Shown here in pieces: positions 1-7,448 of a stretch of 13,163 nt of DNA. The stretch's first letter is position 1, and every line of letters begins with the position of its first letter. Source of the DNA: an uncultured Actinomycetes bacterium (lineage in GTDB: Bacteria > Actinomycetota > Actinomycetes > Nanopelagicales > Nanopelagicaceae); assembly GCA_903852955.1 (NCBI GenBank), contig CAINSH010000163.1, forward strand, positions 1 through 13,163, in the 5' to 3' direction. The notes below the pieces were generated by a model. It was not told the DNA's origin, made no database searches, and was given only the letters and a program-made list of their open reading frames with translations. Made by a program: the position numbers and the translations under genes.

Positions 1-113
1 ACAGGGATCTCTAACTCCCCTGCTTCTTCCATCTCATAAAGTGCCGGGAAAAGTTTTTTCTTTGCTAAATCACCGGTAGCTCCAAAGAGCACCAAAACAT
101 CGGCACGTTTCAA
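1..113 (-). CDS. zwf: Glucose-6-phosphate dehydrogenase, N-terminal fragment
   Basis: Only the first 37 codons are inside the window; the gene continues beyond base 1. The visible protein begins M-K-R-A-D-V-L-V-L and runs into [17 protein letters not shown]. This is the N-terminal Rossmann nucleotide-binding motif of glucose-6-phosphate dehydrogenase (GxxGDLA followed by K-L-x-P-A-L-Y). The enzyme oxidises glucose-6-phosphate to 6-phosphogluconolactone, the entry step of the oxidative pentose phosphate pathway. The start appears to be TTG at 113, directly after the gnd stop codon TAA (116-114) and in the same frame. No ATG lies between that stop and the Rossmann motif, and later GTG/TTG codons would cut into the first beta strand. 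AAGGA just upstream, inside the end of gnd, could serve as ribosome binding site. The family assignment is secure; the exact start is likely but not proven. Confidence 0.9.
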   Translation of the reverse strand, partial: MKRADVLVLFGATGDLAKKKLFPALYEMEEAGELEIP

Positions 114-1094
114 TTATTTGTCCTTAGGTTTTTCATTGTGTCCGCCAAATTTATAGCGCATGGCACTTAGAACTCGGTTGGCAAAATCATCATTGTCTCT
201 GGAAGCAAAGCGTGAATATAGCGATGCACTTAATACGTGCGCCGGGATTCCAGCTTCGATCGCAGCTTGCACGGTCCATCGACCTTCACCGCTATCACTG
301 ACCTCGGTTGAATATTCGCCTAAGTCTTTGCTCTCTTGGAGCGCCTGGGCAGTTAAGTCCAATAACCAAGATGCAACAACACTTCCGCGTCGCCACACTT
401 CAGTAATTTCGGGGATATCTAAATCATAAGCAGGTGTCATTTCATCGGCAGCTTCAAAAATTGCAAGGCCTTCAGCAAATGCGGCCATCATTCCGTATTC
501 GATTCCGTTATGAACCATCTTTACAAAGTGCCCAGCGCCAACTGGTCCACAATGTAAATATCCATATTCACTTTGTGCCGGCGATCCAGTACGCCCTGGT
601 GTGCGCTCTGCCGCATCAAGGCCTGGTGCAAGTGCCTTAAAGATTGGATCAAGAGCTGCTACTACCTGTGCATCTCCACCAATCATCAAGCTATAGCCGC
701 GTTCTAAGCCGTAAACACCACCACTTGTTCCAACATCGACAAAGTTAATTCCTTTGTCGGCCAGTTTTTTCGCATTAACTAAATCATTTTTATAATAAGA
801 GTTTCCGCCATCGATGATTGTGTCGCCCGGTGAAAGATGAGCTGCAACGGCTTGGATTGTTGAATCAGTAACACCTGCCGGAACCATGACCCAGACAGTG
901 CGGGGCGTTGGAAGGGCAGCAGCAAGAGCTGCCAAATCTGGCGCTGGTGTAAAACCTTCACTTGCTAATGTGTTGATCGCCTCGGGGCTAACATCATGAA
1001 CTACGGATGTGATTCCTGATTGGCCCAATCGACGAACGATATTTGCGCCCATGCGCCCCAAACCAACCATTGCAAAGTTCACTGTGCTCTCCAT
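114..1094 (-). CDS. gnd: 6-phosphogluconate dehydrogenase (decarboxylating), short NAD-type
   Basis: Converts 6-phosphogluconate to ribulose-5-phosphate and CO2 with reduction of a nicotinamide cofactor. Counting from ATG 1094 (326 aa), the sequence shows the Rossmann motif VGLGRMGAN (10-18), IIDGGNSYYKND (93-104), the substrate-loop signature GTSGGVYG (122-129), the catalytic region VKMVHNGIEYG (191-201, with Lys192 and Asn196), SDSGEGRW (266-273) and C-terminal SRFASRDNDDFANR. At about 330 residues it is the short GndA/YqeC-type, not the about 470-residue E. coli type. The second beta strand ends VVHDVS, with an Asp where NADP enzymes usually carry N-R-S/T, so NAD+ preference is inferred. 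The start is uncertain: GTG at 1118 abuts the pgl stop, whereas ATG 1094 puts the methionine at the usual distance from the first beta strand. Neither has a strong Shine-Dalgarno sequence. Confidence 0.93.
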   Translation of the reverse strand: MESTVNFAMVGLGRMGANIVRRLGQSGITSVVHDVSPEAINTLASEGFTPAPDLAALAAALPTPRTVWVMVPAGVTDSTIQAVAAHLSPGDTIIDGGNSYYKNDLVNAKKLADKGINFVDVGTSGGVYGLERGYSLMIGGDAQVVAALDPIFKALAPGLDAAERTPGRTGSPAQSEYGYLHCGPVGAGHFVKMVHNGIEYGMMAAFAEGLAIFEAADEMTPAYDLDIPEITEVWRRGSVVASWLLDLTAQALQESKDLGEYSTEVSDSGEGRWTVQAAIEAGIPAHVLSASLYSRFASRDNDDFANRVLSAMRYKFGGHNEKPKDK

Positions 1095-1118
1095 GCCGAC
1101 AAGTCTACTAGGTGGCAC

Positions 1119-1817
1119 TTACTCTGCGAAAAAAGCCTCAGTATCTACGATTAATCGGGTCAATTGGCTGGCGATTACATGGCCCGCAGGAATTGATTGA
1201 TCACCTTCAAGGATCTGCGTTACTGACCCAGCTTTTGCTTCACCCGTTGCAATAATCCAAACCTGATCGGATGCATTAATAAAATCCATAGAAAATGAGA
1301 CGCGCTGTGGTGGAGGTTTTGGAGAATCTGTAATTGCAATCGCTTTGGCGCGCTGTGCCGGATTCCAGTGATTGGGAAACAGTGATGCTACGTGCCCATC
1401 TGGTCCGAGGCCAAGAACACATACATCCATCGTTATTTCACGCAGCTCTGCTTCGTAGGCAGCGGCAGCTTCTGCAACATTTACGCCATCATCAGTTGAT
1501 TGAACTTCGTGAACTGTTACAGATGAATTCTGCAGTCCATCACGCACAGGCTTTGAATTTCGTAGTGGACTATCGGCACTGTCAAAACGTTCATCGCTAA
1601 ACCAGATATGTAATCCAGCTAAATCTGGTGAATTGGTATTTACTTTATCAACCAGCGCTTCGGCAAATTGTCCACCTAAAGTTCCGCCAGTTAAAGCAAC
1701 ATGGCAACTACCTTTATCTGCCAGGTGTAAAGAAATTATCTCCATGAGCTCAGTCGATGCCGCACTTACTAGCTCGGCTCCATCTGCATATAAAGTCAGA
1801 TCTAAATCATCATTCAC
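1119..1817 (-). CDS. pgl: 6-phosphogluconolactonase (DevB/SOL type)
   Basis: Hydrolyses 6-phosphogluconolactone to 6-phosphogluconate, the step between Zwf and Gnd, both encoded immediately downstream. The 232-residue protein has the normal length of the bacterial DevB family. Motifs are ALTGGT (41-46, phosphate-binding loop), WFSDERF (72-78), GLGPDGHVASLFP (136-148, with the presumed catalytic His142) and SPKPPPQRVS (165-174). The start is GTG at 1817 and overlaps the stop of the upstream TRIC gene by four bases (GTGA), which suggests translational coupling. Its own TAA stop (1121-1119) is followed without a gap by a GTG in the same frame that could begin gnd. No signal peptide is seen, so the protein is cytosolic. 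The family call is firm. Confidence 0.93.
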   Translation of the reverse strand: MNDDLDLTLYADGAELVSAASTELMEIISLHLADKGSCHVALTGGTLGGQFAEALVDKVNTNSPDLAGLHIWFSDERFDSADSPLRNSKPVRDGLQNSSVTVHEVQSTDDGVNVAEAAAAYEAELREITMDVCVLGLGPDGHVASLFPNHWNPAQRAKAIAITDSPKPPPQRVSFSMDFINASDQVWIIATGEAKAGSVTQILEGDQSIPAGHVIASQLTRLIVDTEAFFAE

Positions 1818-2425
1818 TTTGATACCACCTTAGGAAGATTCAAATTGAACTTAATTGAAATCTCTCGTACTAAGACAACAACCAAGCCCGAGACAATCGC
1901 GACCGCTAATTCATTGATAGATAGTGTAGTTAAAAGTAGATAGACAAGGCCGCCTGCTAAAGCGCTGGTTCCCACCGTTTCGCGGTGCAACAAAACTGGC
2001 TGTACTTGACACAAAATGTCACGAAACAATCCGCCAGAAACAGCGCCAACAATTGCCAAAACAATAACGGCAAGAAATGGCGCGTCATGAGTAAGTGCAA
2101 ACTGTGCACTAGAAACGGTTGCAACTGCTAAGCCCAATGTGTCCAGCGAAAGGGCAAATCGACCAACTTCTTGCTTATCACCAATTGCAATCGTTATGAC
2201 AACTGCCGCAATTACTGGGAAAAATAGCCAAGGATGCTGAATCCAAGGTGGTTGTTGACCCATAAATAAGTTTCGCAAAGTTCCGCCCGATATGGATGCA
2301 ATTGATGCAATAAATAAAATCCCACCGTAGTCAAGGCCCTTATTTGCAGCTACGCGCGCACCAACTAGACCAAAAGCAAAGGTAGAAATTAAGTCGAGTG
2401 CATAAACCAAAAGTTCTAAATCCAC
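1814..2425 (-). CDS. TRIC/UPF0126-family membrane protein (YadS/YicG-like)
   Basis: A 203-residue, very hydrophobic protein with about seven membrane helices. Two internal repeats of three helices can be seen, each with a kinked glycine motif: ISGGTLRNL (45-53) and VSGGLFRDIL (129-138). This repeat and length are characteristic of the bacterial trimeric intracellular cation channel family (PF03458, also labelled glycine transporter/UPF0126). Bacterial members are potassium-permeable channels in vitro, but the physiological substrate of this one is unknown; one E. coli-type member has been linked to glycine uptake. The start is GTG at 2425, nine bases after the oppDF stop, with no clear Shine-Dalgarno sequence, so it is probably translated from the oppDF message. 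Its TGA stop overlaps the pgl start by four bases. Membership in the pgl-gnd-zwf block hints at a metabolic or ion-balance role, which is inference only. Confidence 0.87.
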   Translation of the reverse strand: MDLELLVYALDLISTFAFGLVGARVAANKGLDYGGILFIASIASISGGTLRNLFMGQQPPWIQHPWLFFPVIAAVVITIAIGDKQEVGRFALSLDTLGLAVATVSSAQFALTHDAPFLAVIVLAIVGAVSGGLFRDILCQVQPVLLHRETVGTSALAGGLVYLLLTTLSINELAVAIVSGLVVVLVREISIKFNLNLPKVVSK

Positions 2426-2434
2426 GGGAAGGAT

Positions 2435-4084
2435 TTACTTCTTGGTAGCTAGTCGAGCCTCGCGACGAATCCGCTGTTCTGCAGGATCTGGCACCGGAAC
2501 GGCTGAAATCAATCGACGTGTGTAATCATTTTTTGGCTTTTGCAAGATTGAATCACGATCGCCTTCTTCAACAAGTAGGCCGTTTTGCATTACTGCAATT
2601 CGGTGAGACAAAATATCTACAACAGCTAAATCGTGGCTAATGAACAAGCAGGCAAACTTAAGTTTTTCCTGTAGTTCTTGCAATAGATCTAAGAAACGAG
2701 CCTGAACCGAAACATCTAGAGCAGATGTTGGTTCGTCTGCAATTAAAAGATCTGGGGTAAGGGCCAATGCACGTGCAATACCTACGCGCTGGCGCTGTCC
2801 GCCTGAAAGTTCGTGTGGGTAGCGATTTCGGTAGCTTCGAGGAAGCTCTACTTGATCAAGTAAATCTTCAACCATGTGTGCAAGTGCATCACCTTTAGCA
2901 AGTCCAGCCAAATAAATTGGTTCACCAATTGATTCACCGATTGGCAAACGTGGATTTAGCGAGCTGGCTGGATCTTGGAAAACGATGCCCGTATGGCGGC
3001 GAATTGATGAAAGATCCTTTTGAGTTGCGTGGCTAATATCTTTGCCAACAATTTCAATAGTTCCATCTTTAATTGGCAAAAGACCAATCGCTGCGCGTCC
3101 AACGGTGGTTTTACCTGAACCAGATTCTCCAACCAGACCAACAATTTCACCCGGGTAGATTTCCAGATTAAAGTTTTTAACCGCAGTAAATGCAGGGATG
3201 CGACCTCGTTTTGGATATTCAATCGTTACATCTGTCAGTTTAAGAACTGGTGCTGGTTTAGCGTTTTCAGAATATGGCAGTGCGCGCTTCTTGCTTGAAC
3301 CTAACTTTGGAACCGCACCAAGAAGTTGCTGTGTATATGGGTGCTGTGGGTTATTGAAAATCTGATCAGCTGTGCCATGTTCGACAGTGATTCCATCTTT
3401 CATAACCAAAATCTCATCAGCCATATCTGCAACAACACCCATGTCATGGGTAATGAGCAAGATTGCCGAGTTGAGCTTGTCTTTTAGTCCACGCATCAAA
3501 TCTAGAATTTCAGCCTGAACAGTTACATCAAGGGCCGTTGTTGGTTCATCTGCAACTAATAAACCAGGATCGCATGCTAGCGCTTGAGCGATCATGGCAC
3601 GCTGGCGCTGTCCGCCAGAGAGTTGGTGAGGATATTTACTAATTGATTTTTCAGGTTCTGGAATATCGACCAAAGTGATTAATTCAAGTGCGCGCGCATG
3701 TGCCTGTGTCGGACCCATGTCAAAGTGGTTGCGTAAAGTTTCTACAATTTGGAAACCAATTGTGTAGACCGGGTTAAGGGCCGTCATTGGTTCTTGGAAA
3801 ATATAAGCAACTTCACGGCCGCGGAATTTGCGCAATGTTGAAGCGTTAGCATTGAGCATTTCCTCTTGCTTAACCTGAACGCTTCCAGACATGCGCGCAT
3901 TTGATGCCAGTAATGACATTAAACCAAGAGCAGTAGTTGATTTACCCGAACCTGATTCACCAACAATGGCAGTAACTTTGCCAGCGTTAAGTTCGAGGTT
4001 CATATCAATTACGGCTGGGTACCAAACACCATCTACCCAGAAATCAACATTGAAATCACTGATCTTTAATACTTGCTCAGACAT
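2435..4084 (-). CDS. Oligopeptide/dipeptide ABC transporter ATPase, fused OppD-OppF
   Basis: Energises peptide import through the OppB/OppC pore by ATP hydrolysis on the cytoplasmic face. Counting from ATG 4084 (549 aa) there are two complete ABC domains. Half 1 has Walker [10 protein letters not shown] (42-50), Q-loop near 97, signature LSGGQ (155-159), Walker B LLVADEP (175-181) and switch His213. Half 2 has Walker [10 protein letters not shown] (319-327), LSGGQ (426-430), LLIADEP (446-452) and His484. Each half ends in the oligo_HPY-type tail found in OppD/OppF ([12 protein letters not shown] and [12 protein letters not shown]), so this is a DppD-DppF fusion (GsiA/YejF layout) rather than a drug exporter. 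Both ATP sites look catalytically intact. The open frame extends to 4120, but GGAGG at 4091-4095 lies six bases before ATG 4084 and fixes the start. The gene is separated from oppC by an oppositely oriented gene. Confidence 0.94.
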   Translation of the reverse strand: MSEQVLKISDFNVDFWVDGVWYPAVIDMNLELNAGKVTAIVGESGSGKSTTALGLMSLLASNARMSGSVQVKQEEMLNANASTLRKFRGREVAYIFQEPMTALNPVYTIGFQIVETLRNHFDMGPTQAHARALELITLVDIPEPEKSISKYPHQLSGGQRQRAMIAQALACDPGLLVADEPTTALDVTVQAEILDLMRGLKDKLNSAILLITHDMGVVADMADEILVMKDGITVEHGTADQIFNNPQHPYTQQLLGAVPKLGSSKKRALPYSENAKPAPVLKLTDVTIEYPKRGRIPAFTAVKNFNLEIYPGEIVGLVGESGSGKTTVGRAAIGLLPIKDGTIEIVGKDISHATQKDLSSIRRHTGIVFQDPASSLNPRLPIGESIGEPIYLAGLAKGDALAHMVEDLLDQVELPRSYRNRYPHELSGGQRQRVGIARALALTPDLLIADEPTSALDVSVQARFLDLLQELQEKLKFACLFISHDLAVVDILSHRIAVMQNGLLVEEGDRDSILQKPKNDYTRRLISAVPVPDPAEQRIRREARLATKK

Positions 4085-4090
4085 GTGATG

Positions 4091-4095
4091 CCTCC
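4091..4095 (-). promoter_or_regulatory. Ribosome binding site of oppDF
   Basis: Minus-strand GGAGG sits six bases before ATG 4084. It decides between that ATG and an upstream in-frame ATG (4120) that would add twelve residues rich in His and Arg unlike the family's N-terminus. A strong independent site is what one would expect for a gene that cannot be translationally coupled to oppC, because an antisense gene separates them. Confidence 0.7.
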
Positions 4096-4118
4096 GCCTT
4101 CTGTGACAAGATTGGTGC

Positions 4119-4712
4119 ATGAGTAATCTCGATATTTTCAGGCCCCGAAGCAGTGTTTTCGCTGCTTACGTTGCTTACCTGGTTATCTTGATTATGGTTA
4201 TTCAAACTCTCTTCACTAGCAATTTGCATGGATGCATCGTTGCAACATCCTGGGGTATCTTCACAGCCACTTTGAGCTACTTGATTTTGCATAGACCAAA
4301 GGTTGAACTCTTTGATGAAGGAATCAGAATCACTAATCCATTTGATCAAATCACCGTCGGTTGGCAACTGGTTGAAAGCATCGAAGCCAAATACACCATG
4401 AGTATTCAAGTTGCTGACAAAGTTATTTATGCTTGGGCTGCTCCCGCTCCCGGCAGATATCACAGTCGAACTATCCATCCCAGTGAGATTAAGGGAATGG
4501 ATATTGGCGCCGATGGAGTTATTCGTCCGGGTGATAGTCCGAGAACGCACAGTGGTGCTGCGGCGTATCTTGCCATCTTGCGACTTAAGAGTTTTAGAGA
4601 TTCGGGAAGTACTAACGGTTGTGACAGCAGCGTTGTTGTTAACAAGAACGCTCTTACCATCCTGATCGCCAGTTGTGTTATGGGCGTCGTTTTTAACATC
4701 TACCATTTCTAA
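4119..4712 (+). CDS. PH-domain membrane protein, antisense within the opp operon
   Basis: A 197-residue protein on the opposite strand to all its neighbours. Residues about 14-60 form two membrane helices (AYVAYLVILIMVIQTLF, and one starting at GCIVATSWGIF). Next comes a beta-rich segment typical of actinobacterial bacterial-PH-domain proteins: RPKVELFDEGIRITNP, a Trp near VGWQLVESI, then YAWAAPAPGRY, and later RPGDSPRTHSGAAA. A third hydrophobic helix (ALTILIASCVMGVVFNIY) closes the protein. The biochemical role of this family is not known. The start ATG 4119 is 34 bases from the divergent oppDF start and has no good Shine-Dalgarno sequence. The stop TAA overlaps the oppC stop by four bases (CTAA). 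The complementary strand is also open across the same stretch, but its product is Asn/Ser/Thr-rich with no recognisable fold, so the plus-strand gene is preferred. The family call is good, the function unknown. Confidence 0.85.
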   Translation: MSNLDIFRPRSSVFAAYVAYLVILIMVIQTLFTSNLHGCIVATSWGIFTATLSYLILHRPKVELFDEGIRITNPFDQITVGWQLVESIEAKYTMSIQVADKVIYAWAAPAPGRYHSRTIHPSEIKGMDIGADGVIRPGDSPRTHSGAAAYLAILRLKSFRDSGSTNGCDSSVVVNKNALTILIASCVMGVVFNIYHF

Positions 4713-5785
4713 GCACCAGCCTTTTTAACGGTCTTGGCACTTTCACGGTCTTTCTTTGTGATTCGGCGACGTTGACGTGGATCAAAAGCATCACGCAAAC
4801 CATCGCCAATAAAGTTAATGCTAAGGGCGATTGTGATGATGAATAGGCCTGGATACCAAAATAGCCATGGACGCGTTGTAAATGAATCTTGGTACTGACT
4901 GATGAGAAGTCCCAATGAAACATCTGGTGCAACCACACCAAAACCTAAGTAAGAAAGGGCAGTCTCCAACAAAATCGCACCAGACATAAGTAGTGTCACT
5001 GACACGATGATTACGCCAACTGCGTTGGGCAGGATGTGTTTGAAAATGATTCGTCGATTACTTGCACCAGCTACACGCGCTGCATCGACAAATTCGCGTT
5101 CGCGGAGGGTGAGGAACTCACCGCGAACTAGGCGCGATAGGCCCGTCCAGGCAAATAAACCAAGGTAGAACGCTAAGAATCCGACGCCTAAGTTTCCAAA
5201 GTGGTAACCCACAACTGAACCAATAATGATTGCAGGAATTGTGATGATGAAGTCAGTAAAACGCATCAACACTGCGTCAATCCATCCACGATAGAAACCT
5301 GAGATCGCACCGATGATTGTTCCCAAAGTTCCGCCGATGATTCCGATTACAAACATAACCATGATGGAGCGTTGGGCGCCTCGCATTACAAGTGCGAAGT
5401 AATCACGGCCGATGTCATCTTGGCCAAATGGGTGCTCGCCTAAACCAAAACCTGCACCACCAAGAAACTTTGGGCGCAATGAAAATGTTGGGCAACCGAC
5501 AAGACCTTCTTTACAGCCTTCGGAACGCAGTTCTGGTAAATCTTCGGTGCCGTAATGCCACCAACCTGGAACTTTGAAGGGGCCGATTTTTTGATCTAGT
5601 GCGCTAAATACAAAGAGAATCAAACCGACAATGATAAAAAGTGAGGTCATTGCGCCGCGGTGTCGAACGAATCGACGCAGAACAATCTGACCTTGGCTTA
5701 AACCTTCGGTCTCTTTATTAAAGATTGCGTTTTCGCCGCCATCTTGAGTTGTGGTTTCGACATCTGATGTATTTTTCTTAGCCAT
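4709..5785 (-). CDS. oppC: Oligopeptide/dipeptide ABC transporter permease OppC
   Basis: One of the two pore subunits of the peptide importer in the cytoplasmic membrane. The 358-residue protein has a cytosolic N-terminal tail (1-40), a first helix (about 45-63), a large extracytoplasmic loop (about 64-140), then five further helices. The ATPase-coupling EAA loop is EFVDAARVAGASNRRIIFKHILPN (231-254), and the C-terminal GDGLRDAFDPR is characteristic of OppC/DppC. Length is slightly above the usual 280-320 because of the N-tail and the loop. That loop contains two cysteines seven residues apart (Cys91, Cys98) that could form a disulfide outside the cell. ATG 5785 has AAGGGG six bases upstream (5792-5797), inside the last codons of oppB. 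The oppB stop is three bases away, so the two are translationally coupled. The stop codon overlaps that of the convergent PH-domain gene. Confidence 0.94.
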   Translation of the reverse strand: MAKKNTSDVETTTQDGGENAIFNKETEGLSQGQIVLRRFVRHRGAMTSLFIIVGLILFVFSALDQKIGPFKVPGWWHYGTEDLPELRSEGCKEGLVGCPTFSLRPKFLGGAGFGLGEHPFGQDDIGRDYFALVMRGAQRSIMVMFVIGIIGGTLGTIIGAISGFYRGWIDAVLMRFTDFIITIPAIIIGSVVGYHFGNLGVGFLAFYLGLFAWTGLSRLVRGEFLTLREREFVDAARVAGASNRRIIFKHILPNAVGVIIVSVTLLMSGAILLETALSYLGFGVVAPDVSLGLLISQYQDSFTTRPWLFWYPGLFIITIALSINFIGDGLRDAFDPRQRRRITKKDRESAKTVKKAGA

Positions 5786-5788
5786 GAT

Positions 5789-7330
5789 TTACCCCTTCCC
5801 TGCGCGGATGCGCGGATCGAGCGCTGAATACAAAAGATCAGCCACTAAGTTAGCAATCACGGAAAGTGAGGCAGTAATAAAGAAAACCGCCATCAATAAA
5901 TTGAGGTCAAAAGAGTTAATCGCTTTATTAAATAAAGTTCCCATACCGATCCAGCCAAAAACGCGTTCGGTAATAATCGCTCCACCAATAAGGCCAGCAA
6001 AGTCAACGACCATAATCGTTGTAAGAGGAATCATCGTGTTACGGAAAGCATGGCGCATAATCACAGTTCGTTCGTTGAGGCCTTTAGCTCGCGCGGTACG
6101 AATGTAATCCTGGTTTAACACTTCAAGCAGAGTTCCACGTGAATAGCGGATATATCCCGCAAATGAAATCAAAGTAAGTGCAATAGTTGGCAAAATCATG
6201 TGGACCAAAATATCTAGAGTTGTAAACCAGAAATTTCCTGGCTCGAGTAATGGATTTACTTGACCTGTCGTTGGAATTGGTCGGAAATTAACCGCATCGG
6301 TAGACATGTATGGATTCCACGTCTGCATGAAACGATCTAATAGAGTGATAATTCCAATCAAAAAACCAGCGATAGCTGCTGTGCGAATTGTTGGACCGCG
6401 ATCAATTTTTGCGAATTTGAGTCCCACTACAAATGCAATGCCGATAGTTGCTGCTAATTGAGCAAAAATAAGTAACCAATTGGCGTGATGATCAAATAGC
6501 CACTGATTTGGATAGTAGAGCACCAAAGCAATTACAGCCATGGCTTGCGCAGATCGAAGCGCTGCTTTGTTTTGTAAACCAGTTGAAAGTTGAGTTACTC
6601 CATAGGCGATTCCAATTGAGATTCCAAAGACAACAATCGGTCCAAGACCAGGCTTGGCAAACCAAGAAGTAAGACTCAACAAAGTTAATAGCGCAGCAGT
6701 TCCGAGGGCAACGACACCAAAAATCTGCCACACACGTTTGCGATCACCACTAATTATCGCCGACCAGATTACTCCGCTGGCAACACTGAGCCCGGTAATC
6801 CAAATAATGGGTATTTGAGGATTTGCTAGAAAGTTATTAAATTGAATTGCAAGAAATTCTTTGAGAAGAACTGCAACCCAGAAAATTGGAAGAGAAAACA
6901 TTAGAAAAGAAACGAAAGTCATCGCATAATCAAAGCGGCTATATTGACGAAGCGCTGTAACGATTCCAATAGTGATACCTAAAACAATTGCAGTTATTGT
7001 TGCTAGGAAAACGAGGCGAATAGTAGTTGGAACTGCGGTTGCAATCGCTGAAGTAACTAATTGCGCATCACGAGTTTTTCCAAAATCAATGTGGCCAGTA
7101 AATCCAGCCAAAATTCCTTTAAGCCAAAGGAAGTAACGAAGTGGTGGCGGAACATCTAGTTGTAGCGTGCGCGTAAGCGCCAGAATCTGTTGCTTTGCAT
7201 TGGGGTCGGTCGAAGTACGAAGTGCTTCGAGTGGGTCCCCAGAAATAGCGGCTAAGTTGTACAAAATAAAGCTTGATCCAAAGAGAATGACGCTCAAGAT
7301 TCCTAGGCGTCTAAATATGTAAGCGACCAT
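5789..7330 (-). CDS. oppB: Oligopeptide/dipeptide ABC transporter permease OppB, with large membrane insertion
   Basis: Second pore subunit of the peptide importer. The N-terminal part is standard OppB: YIFRRLG (4-10), a periplasmic region, RLVFLATITAIVLGITIG (105-122), and FSLPIFWVAVL (145-155). The C-terminal part is standard too: ILVHMILPTIAL (374-385), RYSRGTLLEVLNQDYIRTARAKG (395-417, EAA loop), GGAIITERVFGW (449-460) and ending LDPRIRAGKG. The protein has 513 residues, whereas typical OppB has about 310-340. The extra material, roughly 170-335, contains about six additional hydrophobic helices (near 173-193, 200-223, 229-245, 260-279, 284-304 and 315-334). An even number keeps both halves in their normal orientation, so the gene is expected to be functional. 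No stop or frame disturbance is visible. ATG 7330 is preceded by GGGGGAG at 7341-7347, ten bases away. Confidence 0.92.
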   Translation of the reverse strand: MVAYIFRRLGILSVILFGSSFILYNLAAISGDPLEALRTSTDPNAKQQILALTRTLQLDVPPPLRYFLWLKGILAGFTGHIDFGKTRDAQLVTSAIATAVPTTIRLVFLATITAIVLGITIGIVTALRQYSRFDYAMTFVSFLMFSLPIFWVAVLLKEFLAIQFNNFLANPQIPIIWITGLSVASGVIWSAIISGDRKRVWQIFGVVALGTAALLTLLSLTSWFAKPGLGPIVVFGISIGIAYGVTQLSTGLQNKAALRSAQAMAVIALVLYYPNQWLFDHHANWLLIFAQLAATIGIAFVVGLKFAKIDRGPTIRTAAIAGFLIGIITLLDRFMQTWNPYMSTDAVNFRPIPTTGQVNPLLEPGNFWFTTLDILVHMILPTIALTLISFAGYIRYSRGTLLEVLNQDYIRTARAKGLNERTVIMRHAFRNTMIPLTTIMVVDFAGLIGGAIITERVFGWIGMGTLFNKAINSFDLNLLMAVFFITASLSVIANLVADLLYSALDPRIRAGKG

Positions 7331-7387
7331 GTGGCCTTAACTCCCCCTTGAATGAATTGATTCTTGCTGTGCGGTGCCAAGAGTAAA

Positions 7388-7427
7388 GGCAAGTGGTGCT
7401 CAGAATCGCTTCCAAGCACCACTTGCC
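7388..7427 (-). terminator. GC-rich hairpin between oppA and oppB (attenuator, processing site or partial terminator)
   Basis: A perfect 13-base inverted repeat (GGCAAGTGGTGCT at 7388-7400 and AGCACCACTTGCC at 7415-7427) with a 14-base loop lies in the 148-bp gap between oppA and oppB. Read on the minus strand the stem is followed by TTTACTCTT, only a partial U-tract. It therefore looks like a leaky terminator or RNA-stabilising stem rather than a full stop. Such intercistronic hairpins commonly raise the level of binding-protein mRNA over permease mRNA. The structure is seen in the sequence; the function is inferred. Confidence 0.65.
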
Positions 7428-7448
7428 GTCTACATTTTTAAGCTAAAG

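Noticed and set aside
4077..4706. A 209-codon open frame on the minus strand filling the oppC-oppDF gap (starts three bases after the oppC stop, ends eight bases inside oppDF)
   Set aside because: It is in exact codon register with the plus-strand PH-domain gene, so it is its codon-by-codon complement. The product is Asn/Ser/Thr-rich with no recognisable domain, while the plus-strand product has membrane helices and a clear PH-family signature.
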